The notes under the pieces: generated by a model
Databases searched by the model: none
Seen by the model: only the letters and a program-made list of their open reading frames with translations
What the model was told of the DNA's origin: nothing
In this document: positions 1 through 7,625 of the stretch, one piece after another
Position numbering within the stretch: position 1 is the stretch's first letter
How the letters are laid out: the number at the start of each line of letters is the position of its first letter
Program-made: the position numbers and the translations under genes
Source of the DNA: an uncultured Muribaculaceae bacterium
GTDB lineage: Bacteria; Bacteroidota; Bacteroidia; Bacteroidales; Muribaculaceae
Reading direction: 5' to 3'
Assembly: GCA_905233915.1 (NCBI GenBank)
Contig: CAJOFM010000003.1
Span: 62,001 to 126,000 of the forward strand
Length of the DNA: 64,000 nucleotides

Positions 1-2845
1 CGGGCACAAGTTTGTCGCGGAACGAGGTAGCGGTGATTTTAATGGCCTCGGCCTTGTAGGGATTCCGCAGTGTGACGGTCTCTTCCCGGAGTTTGGTACC
101 GTAGTGGGTGATGAATGTCACGTTCACATCCTTGCCTGCCTCCTTGGGTAGCTGGAAGGTAAAGTCATGCATGCCCTTGTCGTAGGTAAGCCAACCCTGA
201 GCGATGACTTCATCAAATGTGCTGGCCACATAATAGATATAAGCCTTGGGCGTGGAAACGCCAATGGTGATGTGACCCACATTGTTCTTGTCCACGCTTT
301 GCTCCAGCGGTGTGAGCCACAACGGAGTGTCCTTGACGGGCGCCGTCTTGTCGCCCTTGCGGTATAGGGTGATGACGCGTTCCACGTCAACGTCCTGCTC
401 GCCCTCCTCAGCGTCAAGGATGTGGATTCTCAGCTTATACTGGCCTGATGGCAGACTGGTGAGGTCAATGGTCGGGTCGGCGGTGTTGAGGTTGCCCGTC
501 TTGACGGGTTCCTTGCCATCGACGGGAATAACCTCCCACGTGCAATAAGTATTGGGATTTTCCTCGTCGGTGGTGTTGTACTTCAGCGGCAGCTTGATGG
601 GCTTGTCGTTGAGGTAGATATCATTGTTCTCGCTGCCCAACTCAATGCCGCGGCGCGTGCCCACAATGAACGAGGTGCTCTCATCGTGGGTCTCACCAGC
701 ATCGGTCGTGACAATTGCCACGACTTTATAGTTATAACGTGCCCAATAGAAGCGTTTGCTGGGCGTGTAGTTCTTGTTTTCCTTGAAGATCTCGGCGGGA
801 AATTCAATGGTGAAATTGCCCTGCTCGTCAGTCATGATGGTAGTATCCATCAAGTGCTCACCTTCTCCGTTGTTTGTGCGCCACCACCACCAGGACCATT
901 CATTTTGGATAAGTGACAGGCGCACTTCTGTGTTCTGCACGGGCAAGCCGCTGTAAGTCATTGCCTTGCCGGTGACCTTGACGGGCTGACCTGCGACATA
1001 ACTGTGACGCGCTTCAGGGAAGGTGACCTCAAACGTCGGCGTCTTGTATTCGCTCACGCCCACGTTGTGCCGTGTGAGAACGTCATATCCCTGGCCTTTT
1101 TCTTTCAGTTGGATAAAGAACAGGCCATTCATGCGGTCCTTGGGCACCAGGAAAGTGCCCTCGATGCGTCCGAATTCGTCGGTGGTCAGCGTCAGGGTAT
1201 CGATCGGTTCGTGGTTACTGTCCATGAAAAAGGCTTCTATGTCTTTGTTGGCGAGCACTTTACGGCTTTTGTCCGTAGTGTTATAGACGATAGCGGCCCA
1301 ATGGATGGTCTCGCCGGGGCGATAGACGCCCAGATCGGTATATACCTTGGCTGAATTGTTCTCGCTGCTGCGGTTGTTAAGTACGCTTGAATAAATGGGC
1401 AAGCCATAACGGTCATTACCCTTATAAGCATATAATTCCTCGCCGAAGTCAATGACGTTTTTGCCTGTGGCATCAGTACGCAAGGGTATGGTCATGGTAC
1501 CATCCGAACCTGTAGTGCCCAGCGTTTTGTCTTTCTCGTTTTTGATGGTCACGCCTGGCAGGGGTTTGCCTGTATTGATATCAACGGCAGCAATACGGTC
1601 CTTGTGGTCATTGCGGCTGATGGTGAATGTGGCGATGTCGGTCACACGCAGGATGTCATGTCTATAGACGTCAGGGTCGGCGGTCTTGCCGTCAGCAAGT
1701 TCGGGGCAGATAATGTAGGCGCCATAGGTCAACGGCGGCAAAGTGGTAACGACGTTGTTTGCGTTAAACGGCACATTACCCTGTACCTGTACGGTGTGCC
1801 GTGACACGAGTTCCATTTTGCTCTTGCTTAGGCGATATTCCTTGAGCATGTTGTCGGGGATGCGGTAAACCTCGATGGTAAACTTGTTGGCGTTATTGAC
1901 ACTGGCGGTGACGGTGATGCTGTCGCGGGAGGAGCACACCTCGGGGTAATTGAGGCTCACATGCTTGCTCTCCAATTGGGTGATGGCGTTTTTCACCTCG
2001 GCAGTGTAGATGGAGTTGGGGAAACGCTCCACATACTCCTTCAATGTCTTGTAATGGAGCTTGTTGTCTCCCCATGCTATGCTGTTGAGCAGCAATGCGC
2101 AATGCTCGTTATTCTGATATTGCTGGTAGGTCTCAAGAGATATGGATCCCTTGAGTTCTTCTGTTGCGTAGATGTGTGCCGGCACGTTGCTCTCGGTGGT
2201 CGTGAGCCAGTCGGTCTTGATGCGGTCAACCAGTGCCTCGGTTTCGTCGCCCTGTGCATCTTCCAACATTTCTTTCCCTTTCATCAGCATGAATTCATGC
2301 AGGGTGGGGACGTAGGTGGCACCCAGCCCGTTGCACTTGATGATGCCTGGCAGTGTGGTCACGGCAACTGGCTTGAGTGCCTCGGGTTCGGCGAGACTCT
2401 TCTCGATGAGTTCAACAATCTTCTTGTCGAACTGCTTGCGGTCCCACTCGCTGATGTCGGTGGGCGTTTCCTCGTCGGGGTTGTTGCGGTCTCTCCAAAT
2501 GGCATAGCGGTTACGGTAGCTCTGATAGATGAGAGCCTCAAGGTGGTATAGCAACGCCTTGATGTGGGGTCGTTTCTCCTTGTCAATGACCGTCTCGATG
2601 CGCGAGATGATGTCGGCCATGTTGTCCTGCGAGATAGCGCTCTGGGCGATGCTGTAGCGCACTAGCGCGTCAACCGTCTGCTCGCCGTCGCCCGTCTTGA
2701 GTGCCTTGTCCAGGTCGGAAAGCGCGTTCTTGGATACGTCCTGCGGGAAGTTGAAGTCAATCTCCTTCTCGCTGCCTGATGAATTGAATGGAAATGCCAT
2801 GATGAGAAATACTATAAATAGGGTGTGGATGATTATCTGTTTCAT
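1..2845 (-). CDS. Alpha-2-macroglobulin-like secreted protein, 3' end cut by window
   Basis: Open frame of 948 codons from an ATG at 2845 that runs off the left edge, so the C-terminal half is missing. The N terminus (MKQIIIHTLFIVFLIMAF) is a signal peptide. About 250 helical residues follow, then beta-rich macroglobulin domains. The most telling stretch lies near residues 500-515, where YTDLGVYRPGETIHW matches the MG2 'YRPGETV' motif of bacterial alpha-2-macroglobulins; PLPGVTI further upstream resembles a carboxypeptidase-regulatory/MG repeat. Family members are large (1,500-2,000 residues), periplasmic or surface exposed, and thought to trap proteases. The thioester (CxEQ) region would lie outside the window, so whether it is present is unknown. 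The gene stands alone, behind the terminator at 2966-3001 of the neighbouring operon. Confidence 0.85.
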   Translation of the reverse strand, partial: MKQIIIHTLFIVFLIMAFPFNSSGSEKEIDFNFPQDVSKNALSDLDKALKTGDGEQTVDALVRYSIAQSAISQDNMADIISRIETVIDKEKRPHIKALLYHLEALIYQSYRNRYAIWRDRNNPDEETPTDISEWDRKQFDKKIVELIEKSLAEPEALKPVAVTTLPGIIKCNGLGATYVPTLHEFMLMKGKEMLEDAQGDETEALVDRIKTDWLTTTESNVPAHIYATEELKGSISLETYQQYQNNEHCALLLNSIAWGDNKLHYKTLKEYVERFPNSIYTAEVKNAITQLESKHVSLNYPEVCSSRDSITVTASVNNANKFTIEVYRIPDNMLKEYRLSKSKMELVSRHTVQVQGNVPFNANNVVTTLPPLTYGAYIICPELADGKTADPDVYRHDILRVTDIATFTISRNDHKDRIAAVDINTGKPLPGVTIKNEKDKTLGTTGSDGTMTIPLRTDATGKNVIDFGEELYAYKGNDRYGLPIYSSVLNNRSSENNSAKVYTDLGVYRPGETIHWAAIVYNTTDKSRKVLANKDIEAFFMDSNHEPIDTLTLTTDEFGRIEGTFLVPKDRMNGLFFIQLKEKGQGYDVLTRHNVGVSEYKTPTFEVTFPEARHSYVAGQPVKVTGKAMTYSGLPVQNTEVRLSLIQNEWSWWWWRTNNGEGEHLMDTTIMTDEQGNFTIEFPAEIFKENKNYTPSKRFYWARYNYKVVAIVTTDAGETHDESTSFIVGTRRGIELGSENNDIYLNDKPIKLPLKYNTTDEENPNTYCTWEVIPVDGKEPVKTGNLNTADPTIDLTSLPSGQYKLRIHILDAEEGEQDVDVERVITLYRKGDKTAPVKDTPLWLTPLEQSVDKNNVGHITIGVSTPKAYIYYVASTFDEVIAQGWLTYDKGMHDFTFQLPKEAGKDVNVTFITHYGTKLREETVTLRNPYKAEAIKITATSFRDKLVP

Positions 2846-2965
2846 AGTCACAACGGTTTTAATTCTACCTTAATAACTCCAAAATTACAATAATAATGTG
2901 CAAATACCTCACCAACATTCTATATTTTGCAATAATTAACGTCGTGGAGTGCGCCGCGGGGAAAC

Positions 2966-3001
2966 AATAAACCCACGGCATGTTGGTGTCGTGGGTTTAT
3001 T
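2966..3001 (-). terminator. Terminator of the sigma factor operon
   Basis: Perfect 12-bp inverted repeat (AATAAACCCACG / CGTGGGTTTATT) with a 12-nt loop, just after the stop of the Spy-like gene. On the minus strand it is followed by a T-rich stretch. It ends the 4507-3029 operon before the alpha-2-macroglobulin gene. Confidence 0.8.
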
Positions 3002-3028
3002 TGTCACATATAGAAATTGTTTTATTTA

Positions 3029-3469
3029 TTACTGTTTTCCTTTTTTCTTTTTGCCTAGCATCTCGCGGGTGAATTTGACTTCGGCCTGCTTGAGCTGGAA
3101 GAGTTGTTTCTTGCTGAGAATCTTGGAGAACTTTTCGAAGTACTTTGCCTCGATCTCGCCTTCCTGGATGCGGGTCCTTGAAAGTGCCGAGGCGGCTGCC
3201 TCATAGTCCTTGTCGCTGGGGTTCTTCTTTTTCTCTACCTCTTTGGCAAGGGCGCGGGCGTTGCGGTTCACCTGATAAATCTCGCGTTCCATTTGCTCAT
3301 AAATCGGCATGAACTGTTTTTGCTGCGTCTGGGTCAGTCCCAGTTCTTCAATAATCATTTCATGCTTGGCCTGATACATGTCGGTCGCAAATTTTGTGCG
3401 TCCGTTCTGTGCCATTGCGGCCGATGTGACGGCCAGGGCAAGTATCAATATGGAAACTATCTTCTTCAT
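3029..3469 (-). CDS. Spy/CpxP-like periplasmic protein
   Basis: 146 residues. A signal peptide (MKKIVSILILALAVTSAAMAQ) is followed by an all-helical, highly charged mature protein with an 'LTQTQQKQF' segment resembling the LTxxQ repeat of the Spy/CpxP family, and a Lys-rich end (KKKKGKQ). Spy and CpxP are periplasmic chaperones or stress sensors that bind unfolded envelope proteins. It is the last gene of a three-gene minus-strand operon (ECF sigma factor, small membrane protein, this gene), a setting that suggests an envelope stress response, which is inference. The start is the ATG directly before the signal peptide, 23 nt after the preceding gene. Confidence 0.75.
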   Translation of the reverse strand: MKKIVSILILALAVTSAAMAQNGRTKFATDMYQAKHEMIIEELGLTQTQQKQFMPIYEQMEREIYQVNRNARALAKEVEKKKNPSDKDYEAAASALSRTRIQEGEIEAKYFEKFSKILSKKQLFQLKQAEVKFTREMLGKKKKGKQ

Positions 3470-3492
3470 AGGGCAATTGTTCGTTTTTTTGG

Positions 3493-3894
3493 TTACTCTT
3501 CGTCAGAAAAGTTCTCCTCGTTGCTCATCGCCACCGAGTCTTCGTAGCTGAGGATGTCATAGTCGCTCACCGAGCCGCTCATGATGAAGTCGTCAACATT
3601 GCTGTTGTCGTCTTGCATCTTCTCGGCCACGGCGCTCACACCGTTCAGGTTACTCGTGTTGGTGAAGTGGCTGAACACCGACATCATGCACCACACTCCT
3701 GCAAACATCGCAGCCAGGTAGGCAAATGGCTTGAGCCGTTGCCACATCGTGGGCTTGACGTCGACGGGTGTGATCTCAACATCGGGCAGCATCTCAGCCA
3801 TGCGCTGGTTGAAATCAGCAAAGTAATTCTCCGGCACTTTAAAGCCCGGATCCTTACCATATTTGTTCAATATTGTGGAGTCTTCTCGTTTCAT
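3493..3894 (-). CDS. Single-pass membrane protein downstream of sigma factor, putative anti-sigma factor
   Basis: 133 residues from the ATG at 3894; a start 27 nt upstream is possible but less likely. The cytoplasmic N-terminal part (about 60 residues, with 'FKVPENYFADF') precedes one hydrophobic segment near residues 59-75 (AYLAAMFAGVWCMMSVF), then an acidic, Ser/Asp-rich tail outside the membrane. No zinc-binding anti-sigma motif (HxxxCxxC) is visible. Its place directly after an ECF sigma gene, its topology and its size fit an anti-sigma factor, but the sequence gives no direct proof; this is a context-based guess. Confidence 0.55.
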   Translation of the reverse strand: MKREDSTILNKYGKDPGFKVPENYFADFNQRMAEMLPDVEITPVDVKPTMWQRLKPFAYLAAMFAGVWCMMSVFSHFTNTSNLNGVSAVAEKMQDDNSNVDDFIMSGSVSDYDILSYEDSVAMSNEENFSDEE

Positions 3895-3946
3895 AACGCT
3901 TGTTTGACTAGGAAATGTCAAAAAAGTTTAATCGGTGATGAAAAAA

Positions 3947-4507
3947 TTATTCGTTCTCACCTAAATATTGTTCAATTTTCTTTACCGCATGATGATAGGA
4001 GGCCTTCAGCGCACCCTCGCTGGTGCCCAAAATTTCACTCATCTCATCATATTTCATCTCGTCATAGTAGCGCAGGTTGAAGACCAACCGTTGCTTCTCG
4101 GGCAGGGTGGCGATAGCCTTTTGCAGGTTGATTTGGGCCTGGTCACCGTCAAACCACTCGTCGCTCTCCAACTGGTTGACGAGGAAACTCTCGTCATCAT
4201 CGATGGAGAGTTGGTTCATCACCTTCTTCTTGTTGACAAACGTGATGCTCTCGTTGATGGCAATCTTGTAGAGCCATGTCGAGAGCTTGGCGTCACCACG
4301 GAAGTTGTCAATGTTGGTCCACGCTTTGAGGAAGGTGTTTTGCAACACGTCGTTGGCGTCGTCATGGTCGATAACCATGCGGCGTATTTGCCAGTAAAGC
4401 TGCGAACTGTAGTGCTCAATTACCTTACCGAATGCTATTTTGCACAACTTGGGGTCGTGCAGTTGCTCGACCACCAGTGCCTCGTCATATTTCTCACGTG
4501 CTGCCAT
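3947..4507 (-). CDS. ECF RNA polymerase sigma factor
   Basis: 186 residues from the ATG at 4507 (an in-frame TTG at 4552 is rejected as start). Region 2 spans about residues 25-95 and contains the typical 'DANDVLQNTFLKAW' and 'FRGDAKLSTWLYKIAIN' segments. Region 4 (about residues 130-182) has 'LPEKQRLVFNLRYYDEMKYDEMSEIL' character, split by the helix-turn-helix 'GTSEGALKASYHHAV'. No region 1.1 or 3 is present, as expected for the ECF group. It directs RNA polymerase to a regulon that cannot be read from the sequence. It heads an operon with a putative membrane anti-sigma protein and a Spy/CpxP-like protein, which points to envelope stress. Confidence 0.92.
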   Translation of the reverse strand: MAAREKYDEALVVEQLHDPKLCKIAFGKVIEHYSSQLYWQIRRMVIDHDDANDVLQNTFLKAWTNIDNFRGDAKLSTWLYKIAINESITFVNKKKVMNQLSIDDDESFLVNQLESDEWFDGDQAQINLQKAIATLPEKQRLVFNLRYYDEMKYDEMSEILGTSEGALKASYHHAVKKIEQYLGENE

Positions 4508-4638
4508 TAAGATTTTGCTTTGAGCGTGTAAAGTTAGCAAAAATTTTGCCAATTAAGCCACAATCCGGCATTTTTTATGTTTTTTTTTGCATTTCCTGTC
4601 GCTTTGTGACTTGTTGGTTACAGCGAACAAAGAAAAAA

Positions 4639-4664
4639 CGCCCGCAGACTCATCGCTGCGGGCG
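4639..4664 (-). terminator. Terminator of the lipoprotein gene at 4706
   Basis: Perfect 9-bp stem (CGCCCGCAG / CTGCGGGCG) with an 8-nt loop. On the minus strand it is followed directly by six T residues. It ends transcription of the lipoprotein gene cluster, between convergent neighbours in the minus-strand series. Confidence 0.85.
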
Positions 4665-4705
4665 CTTGTTCATGTCAATTGATCGAGTATATTGAATTCA
4701 ATAGG

Positions 4706-5494
4706 TCATTTGTAGGAGAACAGGCCACCTGACAAGGTGTACACAAGGCCATTGCACTTGAATGTGCCATTCATGACACGGCACTGGTCATCAAGGGTGA
4801 TGTTCACATCGCTGAGGGTGTAGTAGCCCTTGTAGGATGATTCGACCATGTCGGCAGTGATGGTGTAACCCGTGACAGTCGGGGTCAGCGTCAAATCTTT
4901 GTACTGAACCTCTTGTGCCACGACAGCGCCATTGAGGTCGGCGATGAAGTTGAAAATCTGCAGAATACAGGTTTCTCCTTTGTCGTCAGGAACAAACAGG
5001 TAAGCCGACTGTTGGTGGGTAGCGTGATTGTTGTTGTCGGGATTAGTCATGGTCGTGTTGGTGTAGGCATACATCAGGTGAGAGGTGCACACGATTTCGC
5101 CTGAGCCAGTATTGATAGTATACCACATCATGCCGGTTGACATGTCGATGTAGCCACCCAGTGACTCGATCATAGTGCTTCCGGGTTGACCTGCCGAGGC
5201 TGTGAACTCGTAAACCAGAGATGAAACATTGGTCAGTTTCATGTCAGGGGTGGACAGACTGTGAGACTGGCCATGTATGTCCTTGTAATCGGCGACAAAT
5301 TTGATCTTCATGTTGGTGTAATCGACCTCAACTTTGGACGTGCCCTGGGAGAACACCACCTCATTACCATCAATGGCGCGGCAGTTGATAGGGGCAGTAA
5401 ACGTCTGTTTGTTAACAGGCTCATCGTCATTGCCACAGGCGGTGAATAAGGTCACTGCCAGCAATGCGAGCATAAGGAATGATAATTTCTTCAT
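4706..5494 (-). CDS. Lipoprotein, member of a local four-gene family
   Basis: 262 residues from the ATG at 5494. The signal peptide ends in a lipobox (LFTAC), followed by GNDDEP, the acidic stretch typical of surface-exported Bacteroidetes lipoproteins. The mature part is beta-rich without a recognised catalytic motif. It resembles the neighbouring 280-residue lipoprotein in layout: a first half containing 'GYIDMSTGMMWYT' (compare 'GYVDFNEGSMRYRYT') and a second half with similar strand spacing. It is the last of four lipoprotein genes after the TonB-dependent receptor at 7626-9863. Function is unknown; a lipocalin-like or adhesin-like fold is possible. Confidence 0.75.
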   Translation of the reverse strand: MKKLSFLMLALLAVTLFTACGNDDEPVNKQTFTAPINCRAIDGNEVVFSQGTSKVEVDYTNMKIKFVADYKDIHGQSHSLSTPDMKLTNVSSLVYEFTASAGQPGSTMIESLGGYIDMSTGMMWYTINTGSGEIVCTSHLMYAYTNTTMTNPDNNNHATHQQSAYLFVPDDKGETCILQIFNFIADLNGAVVAQEVQYKDLTLTPTVTGYTITADMVESSYKGYYTLSDVNITLDDQCRVMNGTFKCNGLVYTLSGGLFSYK

Positions 5495-5519
5495 TTTCTT
5501 GTAATTATTATGATGTTGA

Positions 5520-6362
5520 TTAATAAGCGGTGTAATCGGGATAGGTGCGGCCCGTGGCGGTGACGGTGGCACTGCTTCCCATCATGAAATTGGCATCCAG
5601 GTGGTCGTTGGCCATATCAACATTAGCGTTGAATGTCTTGAATGGGTATTTGTCGGTGCTCTGGAATTCCACATTGGTGTTGGTGCTGTCTCGGTGGGCG
5701 CGGTAGGTCGCGTTGGTCTTGATGTTCTCACCAGCGATGATGTAGCCATTCTTGGTAAGGGTGACAGGAACACTATTGCCCGTGATGTTGATGAAGTATT
5801 TCCAGTCCTTGGCGTGGAGAATGCCCATGACCTTGACGATGGCTTTCATGCTGGAAGGATCGACGTTGAACTGATACATGGTGCCCTCCATGACGGTCGT
5901 TTCGGTCGTGTCGTCATACTCGATAGTATTCTGGGTCTTGAGGAAGAACACTTCGGGCGTGGTGGAGATGACACGCAGGCCGTCGGCAGTGGTGTAGCGG
6001 TAGCGCATCGAACCCTCATTAAAGTCCACATAGCCGCTGAACTGGCTATAACTGGGTGAACTTAACTCATAGAATCCCAGGCGCTTGGGCGTTGCCTTGA
6101 TGTCGTCGAGTTTCAAAATCTTGTCGCTGCCGTCGTTATAGTTAAGCTCTAGCGTTGCCGTGTGCTTGATGGTGTCAATAGTGAGCTTGTTATGTGTTCT
6201 GGCAAGACCTACAATATTGTCGGTCAAGGTGTTGTACATGTGGTTGACCATCGGGGTGTTGACAGTGAACACACCATCACCTCGCTTGGGCTCATCATTG
6301 TCGCATGAGATGACTGCCATCAACATGCCTGCCATTGCTATCAGGAATAATAATTTCTTCAT
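5520..6362 (-). CDS. Lipoprotein, two-repeat member of the local family
   Basis: 280 residues from the ATG at 6362; the in-frame TTG three codons upstream is less likely. Lipobox AVISC, then DNDEPKRGD. The second half ('MYQFNVDPSSMKAIVKVMG', then 'GNSVPVTLTKNGYIIAGENI') can be aligned by eye with the 152- and 161-residue lipoproteins upstream ('YFVFDIDMTENKGTIIMHNM', then a similar 'VPV..' strand). This suggests one beta-domain that occurs singly in the short proteins and twice here. No enzyme motif is seen. The gene lies 25 nt upstream of the 262-residue relative, probably on the same transcript. Confidence 0.75.
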   Translation of the reverse strand: MKKLLFLIAMAGMLMAVISCDNDEPKRGDGVFTVNTPMVNHMYNTLTDNIVGLARTHNKLTIDTIKHTATLELNYNDGSDKILKLDDIKATPKRLGFYELSSPSYSQFSGYVDFNEGSMRYRYTTADGLRVISTTPEVFFLKTQNTIEYDDTTETTVMEGTMYQFNVDPSSMKAIVKVMGILHAKDWKYFINITGNSVPVTLTKNGYIIAGENIKTNATYRAHRDSTNTNVEFQSTDKYPFKTFNANVDMANDHLDANFMMGSSATVTATGRTYPDYTAY

Positions 6363-6406
6363 GCTTTTCAATATTTAATCCAGGCGGCAAAGATACACTT
6401 AAAAAA

Positions 6407-6435
6407 CTAATGGCGCATTAATCTGGCGCCATTAG
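6407..6435 (-). terminator. Terminator of the 161-residue lipoprotein gene
   Basis: Perfect 10-bp stem (CTAATGGCGC / GCGCCATTAG) with a 9-nt loop; six T residues follow on the minus strand. Its core (AATGGCGC) is shared with the hairpin at 7019-7048, so gene and terminator seem to have been duplicated together. Confidence 0.85.
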
Positions 6436-6467
6436 TAATGATTTTTATATTAAATGTCGTTAAAAAA

Positions 6468-6953
6468 CTATTTGAGCTTGCCCTCCTTGTCGTAGTGGCT
6501 GTTGATTTCTTTACCGATAGCATTGCCCTGGCAGTCAAACGAGATGGAATAAGTCTTGTTCTCGATGTTCACAATGCTGATCAGATTGTTGACCTGCAGG
6601 GTGGGGAAGGGTACGGGGGTGTTGCCGCGCATCAGGTTGGGCACGATATTGGAGCCGGTAAAGGTAAACACTTTGCCCGTTTTGTTAACAGTGCACGGTG
6701 CATTAACAAGGATGTTCAGTTTTAGCGGTGTGGATGAGCCGATGTTGAATGCGGCATTATAGACATAGATACTGCTGGAATCCTTGTCCAGGTCGATGTC
6801 GTAAATCAGGTAGGTGTCATTGGTAACACCGTGCTCGCTCTCCAATTGATAGGTAGTGGGGAGGACAGGCTCGTCGGGGTCGTCTTTGCCGCATGATGTG
6901 AACATCATGCCCAGCACGACAGCTACCGATAAAATAGAGTAAAAAAACTTCAT
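6468..6953 (-). CDS. Small lipoprotein, single-domain member of the local family
   Basis: 161 residues from the ATG at 6953 (an upstream in-frame start at 7028 would add 25 residues lacking signal character). Signal peptide with lipobox FTSC, then GKDDPDEP. The mature domain is about 135 residues and close in plan to the next gene upstream: 'YLIYDIDLDKDSSSIYVYNA', a central 'VNAPCTVNKTGKVFTFTGSN' and a closing 'KTYSISFDCQG' (compare 'KTYDISFDSHG'). The product is probably anchored to the outer membrane, perhaps surface exposed. It has its own terminator on the 3' side. Function unknown. Confidence 0.78.
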   Translation of the reverse strand: MKFFYSILSVAVVLGMMFTSCGKDDPDEPVLPTTYQLESEHGVTNDTYLIYDIDLDKDSSSIYVYNAAFNIGSSTPLKLNILVNAPCTVNKTGKVFTFTGSNIVPNLMRGNTPVPFPTLQVNNLISIVNIENKTYSISFDCQGNAIGKEINSHYDKEGKLK

Positions 6954-7018
6954 GTCTATCTGTTCCTTTGAATAGGCAATAAAATGTTGATTCAGTTGGC
7001 AAAGATATATCAAAAAAA

Positions 7019-7048
7019 CAAATGGCACATCGTTTCATGCGCCATTTG
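7019..7048 (-). terminator. Terminator of the 152-residue lipoprotein gene
   Basis: Stem CAAATGGC / GCCATTTG plus two inner pairs after a mismatch; on the minus strand a run of seven T residues follows. Similar in sequence and position to the hairpin at 6407-6435. Confidence 0.75.
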
Positions 7049-7084
7049 TCCAATTTTTTATATGAAATCTCTATAAAATGGTTT

Positions 7085-7543
7085 TTACTGAAGTTTGCCG
7101 CTCTCCTCAAAGTGACCACCGTGGCTGTCGAATGAGATGTCATAGGTCTTGGCCTTGGGATTGACCGTGCACATCAGGTTATTCAACAGGTAGTTCTCGC
7201 TGGGCATGGGTACCCAGGAGCCGTCTCCCACTCTCATTTCTACCACCAGGCCAGAACCCCTCATGATATAGGCATCGCCACTACTGCTCAAACTCACGGG
7301 AACATTAACGCGCAAGGTCATCACAGGAGCGCCGGGGGCAAATTGCATGTTGTGCATAATGATAGTACCCTTGTTCTCGGTCATGTCGATGTCAAACACG
7401 AAATAGTTGTCGTTCTCGTCAGCATGGACACTTTCCAGATTGGCCGTCTTGGGCACTTCGGGCTCATCCTTGTCATCGCCGCAGGCGGTGAACACCAAGC
7501 CTAGCATTGCCGTGATAAACAGCATCGAAAATAACTTTTTCAT
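7085..7543 (-). CDS. Small lipoprotein, single-domain member of the local family
   Basis: 152 residues. Lipobox VFTAC after a short signal peptide, then GDDKDEPEVP. The domain contains 'YFVFDIDMTENKGTIIMHNM' and ends 'KTYDISFDSHGGHFEESGKL', matching the 161-residue neighbour ('KTYSISFDCQG...KEGKL'). It is the first lipoprotein gene after the TonB-dependent receptor, 82 nt downstream of its stop. The arrangement suggests accessory surface lipoproteins of the receptor, but no SusD-type features (length, TPR helices) are present. Function unknown. Confidence 0.78.
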   Translation of the reverse strand: MKKLFSMLFITAMLGLVFTACGDDKDEPEVPKTANLESVHADENDNYFVFDIDMTENKGTIIMHNMQFAPGAPVMTLRVNVPVSLSSSGDAYIMRGSGLVVEMRVGDGSWVPMPSENYLLNNLMCTVNPKAKTYDISFDSHGGHFEESGKLQ

Positions 7544-7625
7544 TGTTCTTGAGATTGTTAGTTTTTATTATGTATAATTATAATATATCTATTAAATTTT
7601 ACTTAATGCCATCATTCAAAATGGC

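Noticed and set aside
1-2845. Frameshift or pseudogene at the left edge
   Set aside because: The frame from the ATG at 2845 was followed to base 1 with MG2 motifs in the same phase, so the gene is merely cut by the window.
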